Shown here: positions 49,994 to 59,267 of the stretch, one piece after another
Numbering within the stretch: position 1 is the first letter of the stretch
Layout: the number at the start of each line of letters is the position of its first letter
Origin: an uncultured Prevotella sp.
GTDB taxonomy: Bacteria; Bacteroidota; Bacteroidia; Bacteroidales; Bacteroidaceae
DNA: 64,000 nucleotides
Direction of reading: 5' to 3'
Assembly (NCBI GenBank): GCA_934256705.1
Contig: CAKQPF010000010.1
Span: 1 to 64,000 of the forward strand
Notes under the pieces: model-generated
The model's input: only the letters and a program-made list of their open reading frames with translations
Told to the model about the DNA's origin: nothing
The model's database searches: none
Made by a program: the position numbers and the translations under genes

Positions 49994-51364
49994 ATGAAGA
50001 AGATACTGATTGCTTTTTTGTTGTCATGCTGTGCCATCACATTGCCGGCGCAGACACTGCGGCAGTCCGTGGAAAACGGAGTGCAGACCAGCGTGCGACA
50101 GTCGGAAAACCATGAATGGCGCGAGGCTTTCGCCACCTGCCGTTCACTCGATGCCATGATAGGAAAAGGCAATCCAGACCTCCATTACCTCGTGGCAAAG
50201 GAACGCTTCCGCCTCTATTACCACATCAACAAGATGCCGGAATGCCGTGCGCAGCTCGCCCTGATGGAGAACTATGCCCGTGCCAGCAGGAAGAATGACC
50301 TCATAGAGGATATGTTGGCCAGGAAGGCAGGACTCGCCAAGAGCACCGGCAAGGTGGCGCTCGCCACGGAATGCTACAAGGAAATCCTCGCCATGAAGAC
50401 CAAAGGCAAGGACGACGACGGCAAGGAGCAATGCTTCAAGGACATGATAGCCAAGGCAAAGCAGGAGAAAAACGCTTTCATGGCTGACGTGATAGGCAGG
50501 ATGTACGGCCAATGGACCGACTCGATAGCAGGCATAAGGTCGGCAAAAGAACTCAAGGATGCCAAGGCGCAGTATGCCGCAGCGCAGGAAGAGATAGACA
50601 GCAAGGCGACGAAAATCACGGCGCAGTGGGTATTCATCGTCATTCTGATTGTCATAGCGGCAGGCCTCGGAGCCGCTCTCGCATTCTTTGTTCTCCTTAT
50701 GTTCAAGAACGTCAGGGAGATAAAGCACCTTAAGAAAAGTCTCTCGCTCGCCAATTCCAACAATGAACAGAAGAACCGTTTCCTCAATAACATCAGCGCA
50801 CAGATACGCCCATCGCTCAATGCCATGGAGAATGGCGACACAAAGCGGCAGATTAAGGCATTGCAAAGCTACATGGACCATATCGAAGGCTACATGACGC
50901 TGGAGCAGACGCGGGATGAACACTATGAGATGGCGGGCGAAAACATGGCTCAGTTCTGCCAGACAATGGCTGATGAGGTGAAGAAAATGGTCAGACAAGG
51001 CACTGCCGTGACCTCTAACTCGCAGCCTATCACCTTCTCCACCAATGCTGAAGCACTGCGGGGAATAGTGAGAGGCATAGTAGGCGAGGCGGTGAAACAC
51101 GACGGAGTGGAGCGTATCACCATCGAATTCAAGAAGCGCAATCCTCATACAGGTCACCTGAACATCACCGTGGTGGGCATGAAACTGCCGGAAGAAAAGC
51201 GCGAAACGATATTCCAGGCTTTCACGGAAACCGTGGATCTCACCGAGGGCGACGGACTTACTTACCCTACCTGCAGCCTTATGGCCTACAAACTCGACGG
51301 CCATCTGAGGCTCGATGACGAGTACAGGCAAGGCACACGCTTCGTGTTGGAACTGAAAGGTTGA
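49994..51364 (+). CDS. Degenerate membrane histidine kinase (pseudokinase)
   Basis: 456 residues. Signal peptide, a periplasmic helical region of TPR type (about 25-195: ATCRSLDAMIG, FRLYYHINKMPECRAQLALMENYA), one membrane helix (about 215-240), and a cytoplasmic histidine-kinase-like part. The dimerisation region reads NNISAQIRPSLNAM where active kinases have a His in SHEIRTPLNA, so the phospho-acceptor is replaced by Ala. The ATPase region keeps the end pattern (FVLELKG, GDGLTYPTCSLMAYKLDGHLRL) but lacks a clear N-box Asn and G1 box. It probably senses or scaffolds without phosphorylating. No response regulator is adjacent. Terminated by the hairpin at 51378. Confidence 0.82.
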   Translation: MKKILIAFLLSCCAITLPAQTLRQSVENGVQTSVRQSENHEWREAFATCRSLDAMIGKGNPDLHYLVAKERFRLYYHINKMPECRAQLALMENYARASRKNDLIEDMLARKAGLAKSTGKVALATECYKEILAMKTKGKDDDGKEQCFKDMIAKAKQEKNAFMADVIGRMYGQWTDSIAGIRSAKELKDAKAQYAAAQEEIDSKATKITAQWVFIVILIVIAAGLGAALAFFVLLMFKNVREIKHLKKSLSLANSNNEQKNRFLNNISAQIRPSLNAMENGDTKRQIKALQSYMDHIEGYMTLEQTRDEHYEMAGENMAQFCQTMADEVKKMVRQGTAVTSNSQPITFSTNAEALRGIVRGIVGEAVKHDGVERITIEFKKRNPHTGHLNITVVGMKLPEEKRETIFQAFTETVDLTEGDGLTYPTCSLMAYKLDGHLRLDDEYRQGTRFVLELKG

Positions 51365-51377
51365 ACCTATATGGACA

Positions 51378-51420
51378 AAAAGGAGACTGCATCGGCAATG
51401 GCTGACGGCAGTCTCCTTTT
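51378..51420 (+). terminator. Terminator of the kinase-like gene
   Basis: A 13-bp stem AAAAGGAGACTGC / GCAGTCTCCTTTT. Between 51421 and 51699 there is a TAATTTTG box (51585-51592, probable promoter of the next gene, weak -33) and otherwise nothing recognisable. Confidence 0.8.
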
Positions 51421-51699
51421 CCTGTCTCAAAGCCGACTGCCGACAATCTGCCGTCAAGCGCAAAACGAAGGCAACAATCTATGACTATGCCTGTTTTTCG
51501 GTTAAAGGAAGAAAAATTTTCTTCTTTTAAGGTATATTTTCATAATAATAACGTAATTTGTTATAGTTTTTGCGATATTATGAGTAATTTTGCAGTCGGA
51601 AATTTTCGCGCGCGTATCTAATAGGTTAGAAAAAGATAGGAAAAGGCACGCAGAATGACAAGTAAATCACCCAAAAACAAAAAAACGAAACCAAATAAA

Positions 51700-53082
51700 A
51701 TGAGATCTAAAATAATCGCTTTCGCACTCCTTGTGATTACAGCTTGCGTCATGTCCTCATGTCTCAGTGACGACAATACCGAGGTGACATTCTATGATGA
51801 CACTGCCATCTCCAGCTTTACGCTCGGCAATTTCGTCTATAATGTTACCCTGAAGGCAAAGGACGGCAAGGACAGTGTCGTCACCAAGACTGCGGTAGGC
51901 ACCAATTATCCTGTCTTTATCGACCAGACAAACCGCCGCATCTACAACGTCGATTCACTGCCTGTCGCTACTGACATGAAGCACATGCTCGTCTCCGCTT
52001 CTGCAAAGAACGGCGGCGCTGTGCTCCTGAAGAAGTTGGGAAGTGACTCATTGCAGCTCTTATCCAGCACTGACTCGCTCGATTTCTCCGTTACACGTGA
52101 GCTGACTGTCTATTCACAGTCTGGTCTCAACACTGCAAAATACACCGTTGACCTCGTGGCACACAAGGAATATGCTGACTCATTCGAATGGAAAAAGCTC
52201 GCTATGGTGGAGAAAATCGCGGCTTACAAGGCTGTGAAGACTGTAGTGTTCGGTGACCGTTTCTATCTTCTCGGCAAGACAGAAGGTGGATGCGAACTCC
52301 TCTCCACTTCCATCACTGACGGCAAGAATTGGGAAAGCGTGACCTCTCTCAGTGCTTCTCTCTCTGACGGCGCAAGCATCATCGTCAGCGGTGACAACCT
52401 CATGATTGCTGACAATGGCAATGTCTATACCTCTGCAGACGGCTCCGCATGGACCGCAAGCAAGGCTGAAGGCGTCAAGATACTCGTAGGAAACTGCGGT
52501 GATGAGGTGTTTGCACTCTCTGACAGCGGCGAGATGCTCGTTTCGCTCGATGGCGGCAAGACATGGAATTTTGACGAAATGGATGAAGACAAGGCACTTC
52601 TCCCAGCGATGGACATCAATTCCTACACTTCGCAGACGCTGACAAACAAGGATATACAGCGCATCATCATGGTGGGCTCACGCACTGAAAGCGACACTAC
52701 AGCAGTGGTATGGAGCAAGATAGTGGAGCAGAACCATGCTTATGACATGCCTTGGACATACCAGGAGTTTGCTGCCGGCAACGGATACAAGCTCCCTAAC
52801 ATGGAAGGTCTCACCATGACTTCCTACAACGGACAGCTCTTTGCCATCGGCGGAAAGGGCAGAAACGGCTCTTCTGTCAAGGCTTTCAGCAATGTATATA
52901 TCTCCAACGACTGCGGAATAACATGGCATACAGACGATGCACGCTTCGCTTTCCCTAACACATTCAAGGCAGACAATGCCTCCATCGTGGCAGACGGAAA
53001 GGGCTATATCTGGATTTTCGCAGCCGGTTCGGGTCAGGTTTGGCGAGGAAAAATCAACAAACTGGCTTGGGAAAACAAGTAA
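51700..53082 (+). CDS. DUF6242-like lipoprotein with propeller-type repeats
   Basis: 460 residues from the ATG at 51700; the 15-residue extension upstream is Lys/Asn-rich and precedes the signal. Lipobox MSSC. The N-terminal ~120 residues are a beta-domain (ISSFTLGNFVYNVTLKAKDGKDS, YPVFIDQTNRRIYNVDSLP) followed by six or so BNR/sortilin-like turns (SADGSAWTASKA, SLDGGKTWNFDEM, SNDCGITWHTDDA). Resembles the Bacteroidetes DUF6242 proteins. Probably a surface or periplasmic protein; role unknown. Followed after 171 bases by the barrel gene. Confidence 0.78.
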   Translation: MRSKIIAFALLVITACVMSSCLSDDNTEVTFYDDTAISSFTLGNFVYNVTLKAKDGKDSVVTKTAVGTNYPVFIDQTNRRIYNVDSLPVATDMKHMLVSASAKNGGAVLLKKLGSDSLQLLSSTDSLDFSVTRELTVYSQSGLNTAKYTVDLVAHKEYADSFEWKKLAMVEKIAAYKAVKTVVFGDRFYLLGKTEGGCELLSTSITDGKNWESVTSLSASLSDGASIIVSGDNLMIADNGNVYTSADGSAWTASKAEGVKILVGNCGDEVFALSDSGEMLVSLDGGKTWNFDEMDEDKALLPAMDINSYTSQTLTNKDIQRIIMVGSRTESDTTAVVWSKIVEQNHAYDMPWTYQEFAAGNGYKLPNMEGLTMTSYNGQLFAIGGKGRNGSSVKAFSNVYISNDCGITWHTDDARFAFPNTFKADNASIVADGKGYIWIFAAGSGQVWRGKINKLAWENK

Positions 53083-53253
53083 CCGACCATCTGTTCGCTC
53101 CCTGCTCGGGGGCTTTGTCCTTCCTTTCTTGCAAGCGAAAGCTTAGGGACAACGCAGATGTCACGTCGCAATGACCGTGCAATTCCATACTGAAAAGTGT
53201 GGACGGTTGCCAGCCAGTTGACGACACTATATATATATAATAATGTACGCGCG

Positions 53254-54048
53254 ATGAAGTCAGGCATTCATTACATCATCATATCCATCCTCCTGATATT
53301 CTCCTGCACCACGGCGATGGCGCAGGAAGATTCGGAATACCGCATGGAAATAGGCGGAGTCGTGGGAATGATGACCTATGAGGGCGATTTCAACGGCAGT
53401 GTGATGTCCGGAAGCAACACTTCCCCGTCGCTGATGCTCATCCTCCGCCGCGTCATAAATCCTTATTGCGCTCTGCGTTTCGGTCTCGGCTACGGCAAAC
53501 TGAAAGGTGCTTCAAAGGATTTGCAGACATATTATCCGGACTTCAATACAGGAATAACAACGGAATCGGCACGCAAGGACTATGAGTTCAGCAATAATCT
53601 CATGGATTTCAATGCCACATACGAATACAATTTCTTCCCTTACGGCACAGGACATGACTACCGTGGGGCTCAGAGATTCACGCCATTCATCAGTCTGGGC
53701 ATAGGTTTCACCTACGTAAACAGCAAGGATGGCACCGTCGATCTCGCCGAAGCAGGCAGTGTTCCTTCCGAAGGACTGGTAGGTTCGCCCGAGATGACGG
53801 GCTCAAAGGGTGTCTTTACCGCCAATCTGCCTTTGGCTTTCGGAGTGAAATACAAGTTGACGGAAAGGCTTAACCTCGCTGCCGAGTGGGCTTTCCATTT
53901 CACGTTGTCCGACAAGCTCGACGGAGTGAAAGACCCTTACCGCATCAAGAGCAGCGGTATATTCAAGAACAAGGACTGCTATAGCAACGTGCAGATTTCC
54001 CTCACATACAGTTTCTGGGAGAAATGCTCCACCTGCAACAAGGATTAG
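53254..54048 (+). CDS. DUF6089-type outer-membrane beta-barrel protein
   Basis: 264 residues from the ATG at 53254, giving a signal peptide (YIIISILLIFSCTTAMAQ). Eight or more amphipathic strands: YRMEIGGVVGMMTYEGDFNG, CALRFGLGYGKLKG, FMDFNATYEYNFFPYG type, LNLAAEWAFHFTLSD, and the last strand NVQISLTYSFW. The C-terminal CSTCNKD is as in other family members. DUF6089 proteins commonly stand just before uppS and bamA in Bacteroidetes, as here. Probably an outer-membrane protein; function unknown. Confidence 0.86.
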   Translation: MKSGIHYIIISILLIFSCTTAMAQEDSEYRMEIGGVVGMMTYEGDFNGSVMSGSNTSPSLMLILRRVINPYCALRFGLGYGKLKGASKDLQTYYPDFNTGITTESARKDYEFSNNLMDFNATYEYNFFPYGTGHDYRGAQRFTPFISLGIGFTYVNSKDGTVDLAEAGSVPSEGLVGSPEMTGSKGVFTANLPLAFGVKYKLTERLNLAAEWAFHFTLSDKLDGVKDPYRIKSSGIFKNKDCYSNVQISLTYSFWEKCSTCNKD

Positions 54049-54157
54049 ACCTCCGGCAATGGAAGGAGATACCGGCAGATGAAATATATCAGGCGTTCCA
54101 TCTGGTGACGTTCCACTCCATGACAAGCGGTCCTACCGAAGCAAGAACAATAGAACA

Positions 54158-54898
54158 ATGACAATGATAGACATGAACAGAATACCCCAGCACATCGCCA
54201 TTACAATGGATGGCAACGGGCGCTGGGCGACAGAGAAAGGCAAACCACGCGCTTACGGCCATCAGGCTGGAGTGGAGACCGTGCGTCGCATCACTGCGGA
54301 ATGCACACGTCTCGGCGTGAAATACCTCACTCTATATACCTTTTCCACAGAAAACTGGAACAGACCAGCCGATGAAGTGGCTGCTCTCATGGGACTTGTG
54401 CTCACCAGTCTTGAGGATGAAATCTTCATGAAGTACAATGTCCGCTTCCGTGTCATCGGTGACAGGTCGCGCCTTCCCGATGCTGTGGCAAAGAAACTCG
54501 CCGAGACTGAACAGCATACTGCCGGCAATGACAAGATGACAATGGTCGTGGCACTAAGTTATTCTTCCAGATGGGAGATAACAAAGGCGGTAAAAGACAT
54601 AGCAAATGAGGTAAAGAGCGGTGCGATAGCTTTGGAAGACATCACCGAAGAAACCGTGACGGCACACCTCTCCACCAGTTTCATGCCCGACCCGGAGCTG
54701 CTCATCCGCACCGGAGGCGAGCAGCGCATCAGCAATTATCTCCTTTGGCAGATAGCTTACTCCGAGCTGTATTTCTGTGACACCTATTGGCCTGACTTCA
54801 TGGAGGATGACCTCCACAAGGCGATAGAGGACTATCAGTCACGCCAGAGACGCTTCGGAAAGACAGAGGCACAGGTGGAAAACGAAGAGAAAGAGTAG
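54158..54898 (+). CDS. uppS: Undecaprenyl pyrophosphate synthase
   Basis: 246 residues, normal length. Z-prenyltransferase that builds the C55 lipid carrier for peptidoglycan and surface polysaccharide. Signature ITMDGNGRWA with catalytic Asp18, then GHQAGVETVRRI, YTFSTENWNRP, and the C-terminal PDPELLIRTGGEQRISNYLLWQIAYSELYF. Cytosolic/peripheral. 65 bases before bamA. Confidence 0.97.
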   Translation: MTMIDMNRIPQHIAITMDGNGRWATEKGKPRAYGHQAGVETVRRITAECTRLGVKYLTLYTFSTENWNRPADEVAALMGLVLTSLEDEIFMKYNVRFRVIGDRSRLPDAVAKKLAETEQHTAGNDKMTMVVALSYSSRWEITKAVKDIANEVKSGAIALEDITEETVTAHLSTSFMPDPELLIRTGGEQRISNYLLWQIAYSELYFCDTYWPDFMEDDLHKAIEDYQSRQRRFGKTEAQVENEEKE

Positions 54899-54963
54899 TT
54901 TTCACCACGCCTTTACCACATGAACACTTCCCCAATAAACTCCTAATAAAGTAGAATCAGATA

Positions 54964-57603
54964 ATGTATATTTTGACTAAACGACTTTGGATGCTTGCCA
55001 TCATGGTGATTCTCCAGTCATCATTGATGGTATTTCATGCAAATGCCCAAGACAAGATCATAAACCCTGACATCAACTACACAGGCCAACCACGCATGTG
55101 TACCATCAAAGGCATTCGTGTCTCTGGCGTAGAAGGCTATGAAGAGTATATGCTCACCAACATTTCGGGGCTTTCCATCGGACAGGAAATATCCGTTCCG
55201 GGCAATGAAATCACTGATGCTGTCAAGCGTTACTGGCGTCATGGACTCTTCTCTGACGTGAAAATAGCGGCTGACTCCATCGTCGCTGACGACATTTATC
55301 TGCACGTCTATCTCAAGACTCGACCACGAGTGTCCACCATCAACTATCACGGACTGAAGAAGTCAGAGCGTGAAGACATGGAGCAGAAACTGGGATTGCT
55401 CAAGGGTTCGCAGATTACTCCTAACATGATTGACCGTGCGAAGATTCTTGCCAAGAGATATTTCGATGACAAAGGCTTCAAGAATGCTGACGTGATAATT
55501 CGCCAGCGCGATGATGTGGCACAGAAGAATCATGTCATCCTCGATATTGACGTCGATAAAAAGCAGAAGACGAAGGTGCATTCCATCACCATCCAGGGCA
55601 ATGACAAACTCTCGCTCTCAAAGATAAAGGGTGGATTCTTCAAGAAAGGCGCACTCGGAAAAATCAATGAGGCAGGCAAGTTCTACAGTTTCTTCAAGTC
55701 AAAGAAATATACTCCTGAACGCTATAAGGAGGCTAAGGAGAACCTCATCAAGAAGTATAACGAACTCGGTTACCGTGATGCTGTCATCCTGGAGGACAGC
55801 GTCAGCACCTTCGACGAGAAGCATGTCGATGTATATATGAAGGTGGAGGAGGGACAGAAGTACTATCTCCGCAACATCACATGGGTGGGCAACACCATCT
55901 ATTCCGCCGATTTCCTCGGTCGTATCCTCGGCATGAGGAAGGGAGATGTGTATAATCAGAAGTTCCTCAACAAGCGTCTGTCTGAGGATGACGACGCTGT
56001 CGGCAACGAATACTGGAACAATGGTTACCTCTTCTATCAGCTTCAGCCTACTGAAGTCAACATCATCGGTGACAGCATCGACCTCGAAATGCGTATCTTC
56101 GAGGGACCGCAGGCGCATATTTCCCACGTCCGCATCACTGGTAACAACCGTATCTACGAGAATGTAGTGCGTCGAGAGCTTCGTACTAAGCCGGGTGACC
56201 TCTTCTCAAAGGAGGCTCTTATGCGTTCCGCCCGTGAACTTGCATCAATGGGACACTTCGATCCTGAGAAGGTAAACCCTGATGTAAAGCCTAATGCAGA
56301 GGACGGAACTGTGGATATCAACTGGAATCTGGAGCAGAAATCCAATGACCAGATCGAGTTCTCCCTCGGTTGGGGACAGACTGGTGTCATAGGTAAGATT
56401 GGATTGAAGCTCAATAACTTCTCTATGGCAAACCTCTTCAATAAGAATAAGGAGCATCGTGGCATCATGCCTATCGGTGATGGTGAGACTCTTTCCATCG
56501 GTGCACAGACCAACGGATCTTACTATCAGTCATACAATGCCGGCTATTCCACAGGCTGGTTGGGCGGAAAGCGTCCGCTGCAGTTCAGCTATAACATGTT
56601 CTTCTCCAAGCAGACAGACGTCAATTCCAACTACTATAACCAGAGTTGGATGACCAATTATTACAACTATATGGGTGGTTACGGCAGTTATAACTACGGT
56701 TACAACAACTACCAGAACTACTATGACCCAGACAAATACATCAAACTGTTTGGTGCAAGCATAGGTATCGGCAAGCGTCTGCGTTGGCCTGACGACTATT
56801 TCGTGCTCTCCATGAATGTCTCCTTCACCAGATATATGCTGAAGAACTGGAGATACTTCCTCATCACCACGGGTAACTGTAACAACCTCAACTTCGGTAT
56901 TTCCCTCTCACGTACATCTACCGACAACCAGTTGTTCCCTCGTCGTGGTTCTGAGTTTGAGCTTTCTGTTTCTCTTACCCCACCTTGGTCAGCATTCGAC
57001 GGCAAGGATTACAGGAATCTTGCTACCGATGCTCTCTCCAAGACCTATGCCCAGGAGCAGCAGGACAAGTACCGCTGGGTGGAATATCACAAGTGGAAGT
57101 TCAAGAGCAAGACATATACAGCCCTCACGAATGGTGCCAAGTGCTTCGTCTTGATGACCAGAGTGGAATTCGGTATCCTCGGTTCTTACAACAAATACAA
57201 GAAATCTCCATTCGAGACTTACTACATGGGTGGTGACGGTATGTCAGGTTACTCCACCGGATATGCTGAAGAGACCATCGGACTCCGTGGTTATGACAAC
57301 GGTGCACTCACGCCTTACTATCAGGAAGGCTATGCTTACGACCGCTTCTCTCTTGAGCTTCGCTATCCGTTCATGCTCGGCAACACCACCATCTACGGTC
57401 TTACATTCGTCGAGGCAGGTAATGCTTGGAACGACGTGAAGAAGTTTAATCCATTTGATATGCGTCGTAGTGCCGGTGCTGGTGTCCGCATCTTCCTCCC
57501 AATGGTAGGACTTATGGGTATCGACTGGGCATACGGTTTCGACAAAGTATTCGGACAAAAGGGTGGTGGACAGTTCCACTTCATCCTCGGTCAGGAGTTC
57601 TAA
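54964..57603 (+). CDS. bamA: Outer membrane assembly protein BamA
   Basis: 879 residues. Signal peptide about 1-28. Five POTRA-like modules (about 45-425; for example ITDAVKRYWRHGLFSDVKIA, ILAKRYFDDKGFKNADVIIR, NRIYENVVRRELRTKPGDLF). Then an Omp85 barrel with a Tyr/Asn-rich insert (MTNYYNYMGGYGSYNYGYNN, about 555-585) and the conserved end GIDWAYGFDKVF followed by FHFILGQEF ending in Phe. Central subunit that folds and inserts outer-membrane proteins. Followed by three Skp-like chaperone genes. Essential in Gram-negative bacteria. Confidence 0.97.
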   Translation: MYILTKRLWMLAIMVILQSSLMVFHANAQDKIINPDINYTGQPRMCTIKGIRVSGVEGYEEYMLTNISGLSIGQEISVPGNEITDAVKRYWRHGLFSDVKIAADSIVADDIYLHVYLKTRPRVSTINYHGLKKSEREDMEQKLGLLKGSQITPNMIDRAKILAKRYFDDKGFKNADVIIRQRDDVAQKNHVILDIDVDKKQKTKVHSITIQGNDKLSLSKIKGGFFKKGALGKINEAGKFYSFFKSKKYTPERYKEAKENLIKKYNELGYRDAVILEDSVSTFDEKHVDVYMKVEEGQKYYLRNITWVGNTIYSADFLGRILGMRKGDVYNQKFLNKRLSEDDDAVGNEYWNNGYLFYQLQPTEVNIIGDSIDLEMRIFEGPQAHISHVRITGNNRIYENVVRRELRTKPGDLFSKEALMRSARELASMGHFDPEKVNPDVKPNAEDGTVDINWNLEQKSNDQIEFSLGWGQTGVIGKIGLKLNNFSMANLFNKNKEHRGIMPIGDGETLSIGAQTNGSYYQSYNAGYSTGWLGGKRPLQFSYNMFFSKQTDVNSNYYNQSWMTNYYNYMGGYGSYNYGYNNYQNYYDPDKYIKLFGASIGIGKRLRWPDDYFVLSMNVSFTRYMLKNWRYFLITTGNCNNLNFGISLSRTSTDNQLFPRRGSEFELSVSLTPPWSAFDGKDYRNLATDALSKTYAQEQQDKYRWVEYHKWKFKSKTYTALTNGAKCFVLMTRVEFGILGSYNKYKKSPFETYYMGGDGMSGYSTGYAEETIGLRGYDNGALTPYYQEGYAYDRFSLELRYPFMLGNTTIYGLTFVEAGNAWNDVKKFNPFDMRRSAGAGVRIFLPMVGLMGIDWAYGFDKVFGQKGGGQFHFILGQEF

Positions 57604-57611
57604 TATAAAAC

Positions 57612-57792
57612 AGAATGAAGAATGCAGAATGAAGAATGATAGTTAGTCTTTCTACGTATATAATACGCAAGCTAAGAATTATCCCTTCTATTCTCCATTC
57701 TTCATTTTCATTTATTATCATCCAAGCCCCCTCCACATAAATAGTACCCACCCCCTCCGCCCCTGTGTCGGGCGCGTTACCGCCCGATATTA
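57612..57792. repeat. Inverted heptamer arms and a dispersed hairpin
   Basis: GAATGAAGAATGCAGAATGA (57613-57640) and its near-inverse TTCTCCATTCTTCATTTTCA (57692-57712) can pair over about 17 bp. A dispersed hairpin with yet another stem (TCGGGC/GCCCGA, minus orientation) follows at 57760-57792. Both lie between bamA and the first skp gene. Confidence 0.7.
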
Positions 57793-57824
57793 ATAATAAT
57801 CCCAATAAAAAAAGCAACCAAACA

Positions 57825-58340
57825 ATGAAAAAACTTATCCTCTTCGCCATCATGGCAATAGCGTCATTGACGGCAAACGCACAGAAATACGCCCTCATCG
57901 ACATGGAGTATGTGCTCAAGAATATACCGGCTTACGAGCGTGCAAACGAGCAGCTGGCCCAGGTTTCCAAGAAATGGCAGGCGGAAGTAGAGGCACTCAA
58001 CCTCGAAGCAGCCACCATGTATAAGAACTATCAGAATGAGGTTGTCTTCCTCTCACAGGAACAGAAGAAGGCAAAGCAGGAGGCTATCATGCAGAAAGAG
58101 AAAGAAGCTGCCGAACTGAAGAAGAAATACTTCGGTCCGGAAGGCGAACTCTTCAAGAAGAGAGAGTCTCTGATGTCGCCCATTCAGGAGGAAATCTACA
58201 ACGCTGTGAAGGACATAGCAGAGCTCCGCGGCTACTCGATGGTAATCGACAGAGCATCCGACAACGGCATCATCTTTGCGTCGCCAAAGATTGACATATC
58301 CAACGAAGTTTTGCAGAAATTAGGCTATAGTGTGCAATAA
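57825..58340 (+). CDS. Skp/OmpH-family periplasmic chaperone, first copy
   Basis: 171 residues from MKKLILFAIM; the 20-residue upstream extension is in a repeat. Signal peptide about 1-19 (IMAIASLTANA). Skp fold: short beta (KYALIDMEYVLKNIP), long coiled-coil arms (about 40-120, rich in Glu, Lys and Gln), and a closing segment GYSMVIDRASDNGIIFASPKIDISNEVL. Holds unfolded outer-membrane proteins in the periplasm for BamA. Located 221 bases after bamA; no stop hairpin follows before the next skp. Confidence 0.93.
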   Translation: MKKLILFAIMAIASLTANAQKYALIDMEYVLKNIPAYERANEQLAQVSKKWQAEVEALNLEAATMYKNYQNEVVFLSQEQKKAKQEAIMQKEKEAAELKKKYFGPEGELFKKRESLMSPIQEEIYNAVKDIAELRGYSMVIDRASDNGIIFASPKIDISNEVLQKLGYSVQ

Positions 58341-58384
58341 CTTAGGTCGGAATTGCTAAATTAAACTAAAAGGACATTAAAAAA

Positions 58385-58415
58385 TTTGCCCTTTCATCCT
58401 TTTATGTTAACTTTG
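58385..58415 (+). promoter_or_regulatory. Promoter of the second skp gene
   Basis: TTTG (58385-58388), 19 bases, TAACTTTG (58408-58415). The ~140-base leader contains a perfect palindrome ATACTGAT-tt-ATCAGTAT (58473-58490). Confidence 0.8.
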
Positions 58416-58564
58416 TACCGCCTATGCCGAAATGACACTGCGATGCAGAGGTGAAACAGCCACTGCACGGCAATACTGATTTATCAGTATGTTAATGTTT
58501 TCCAGGGCATGGGAAACCTAAATTATTACAGATAAATAATAACACAAAAAGAATAATAACAGCA

Positions 58565-59059
58565 ATGAAAAAGATTATCATCTTGATGATGTTGTTCGCT
58601 CCTCTCGCTGTAATGGCGCAGAAGTTCGGACATGTGGATACCCAGAGTATCATGCAGACTCTCCCGGAAATCGCTAAGGTAAACGGTGAACTCCAGGCTA
58701 TCGCACAGCAGTATGAGAATGATCTCAAGGCTATGCAGGAGGAACTCCAGCGCAAGAGCGATGAGTATGAGAAGGCAAAGGCTACTATGGCGCCTACTAA
58801 GCAGAAGGAGACAGAGACTTCTCTCGCTGAAATGTACCAGAAGATTCAGCAGACTTACGCTCAAAACCAGCAGGAAATGCAGAAGAAGCAGCAGGAAATG
58901 ATGGCTCCTATCTACAAGAAAGTACAGACTGCTATTCAGAATGTAGGTAAGGCTGGTCAATATACATACATCTTCGAGCAGGGTGCCGCTCTCTATATCG
59001 GTACCGGTTCTAAGGATGTTACTGCTGAAGTAAAGGCTGAACTCAACAAACTTAAATAA
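58565..59059 (+). CDS. Skp/OmpH-family periplasmic chaperone, second copy
   Basis: 164 residues. Signal peptide about 1-19 (IIILMMLFAPLAVMAQ). Skp-like: KFGHVDTQSIMQTLPEIAKVN, a long coiled-coil (about 45-115, QEELQRKSDEYEKAKATM, NQQEMQKKQQEMMAPIYKK), and closing YTYIFEQGAALYIGTGSKDVT. It has its own promoter, so it can be expressed apart from bamA. Codon use suggests high expression. Confidence 0.94.
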   Translation: MKKIIILMMLFAPLAVMAQKFGHVDTQSIMQTLPEIAKVNGELQAIAQQYENDLKAMQEELQRKSDEYEKAKATMAPTKQKETETSLAEMYQKIQQTYAQNQQEMQKKQQEMMAPIYKKVQTAIQNVGKAGQYTYIFEQGAALYIGTGSKDVTAEVKAELNKLK

Positions 59060-59087
59060 TCATTAAGGCGTAAAAAGCCAGATATGG

Positions 59088-59185
59088 AAATGAAAAGTGA
59101 AAGAAGAAAAATACTGGTGATCCTTTCCTCACAAGGGGAATAGGCTGATGTCCTGATGTGTATTTTTCATTTTTCGCTTTTCATT
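59088..59185. repeat. Inverted AGTGAAA arms between skp copies
   Basis: ATGAAAAGTGAAAGAAGAAA (from 59090) and the opposing GTATTTTTCATTTTTCGCTT run (59160-59183) are nearly complementary over about 25 bp, around a ~45-base loop. There is no gene in 59060-59267. Confidence 0.6.
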
Positions 59186-59267
59186 TTTTCATGTCCGCTT
59201 CGCTATTGATGTCCGGTCGTTGTTCTTTCTCTTTTTGCTCACACCATTTCTTCATTCTTATTTGAAT

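Noticed and set aside
50144..51463. 439-residue minus-strand frame opposite the kinase-like gene
   Set aside because: The plus-strand gene has promoter, signal peptide, membrane helix and terminator; the reverse frame has none.
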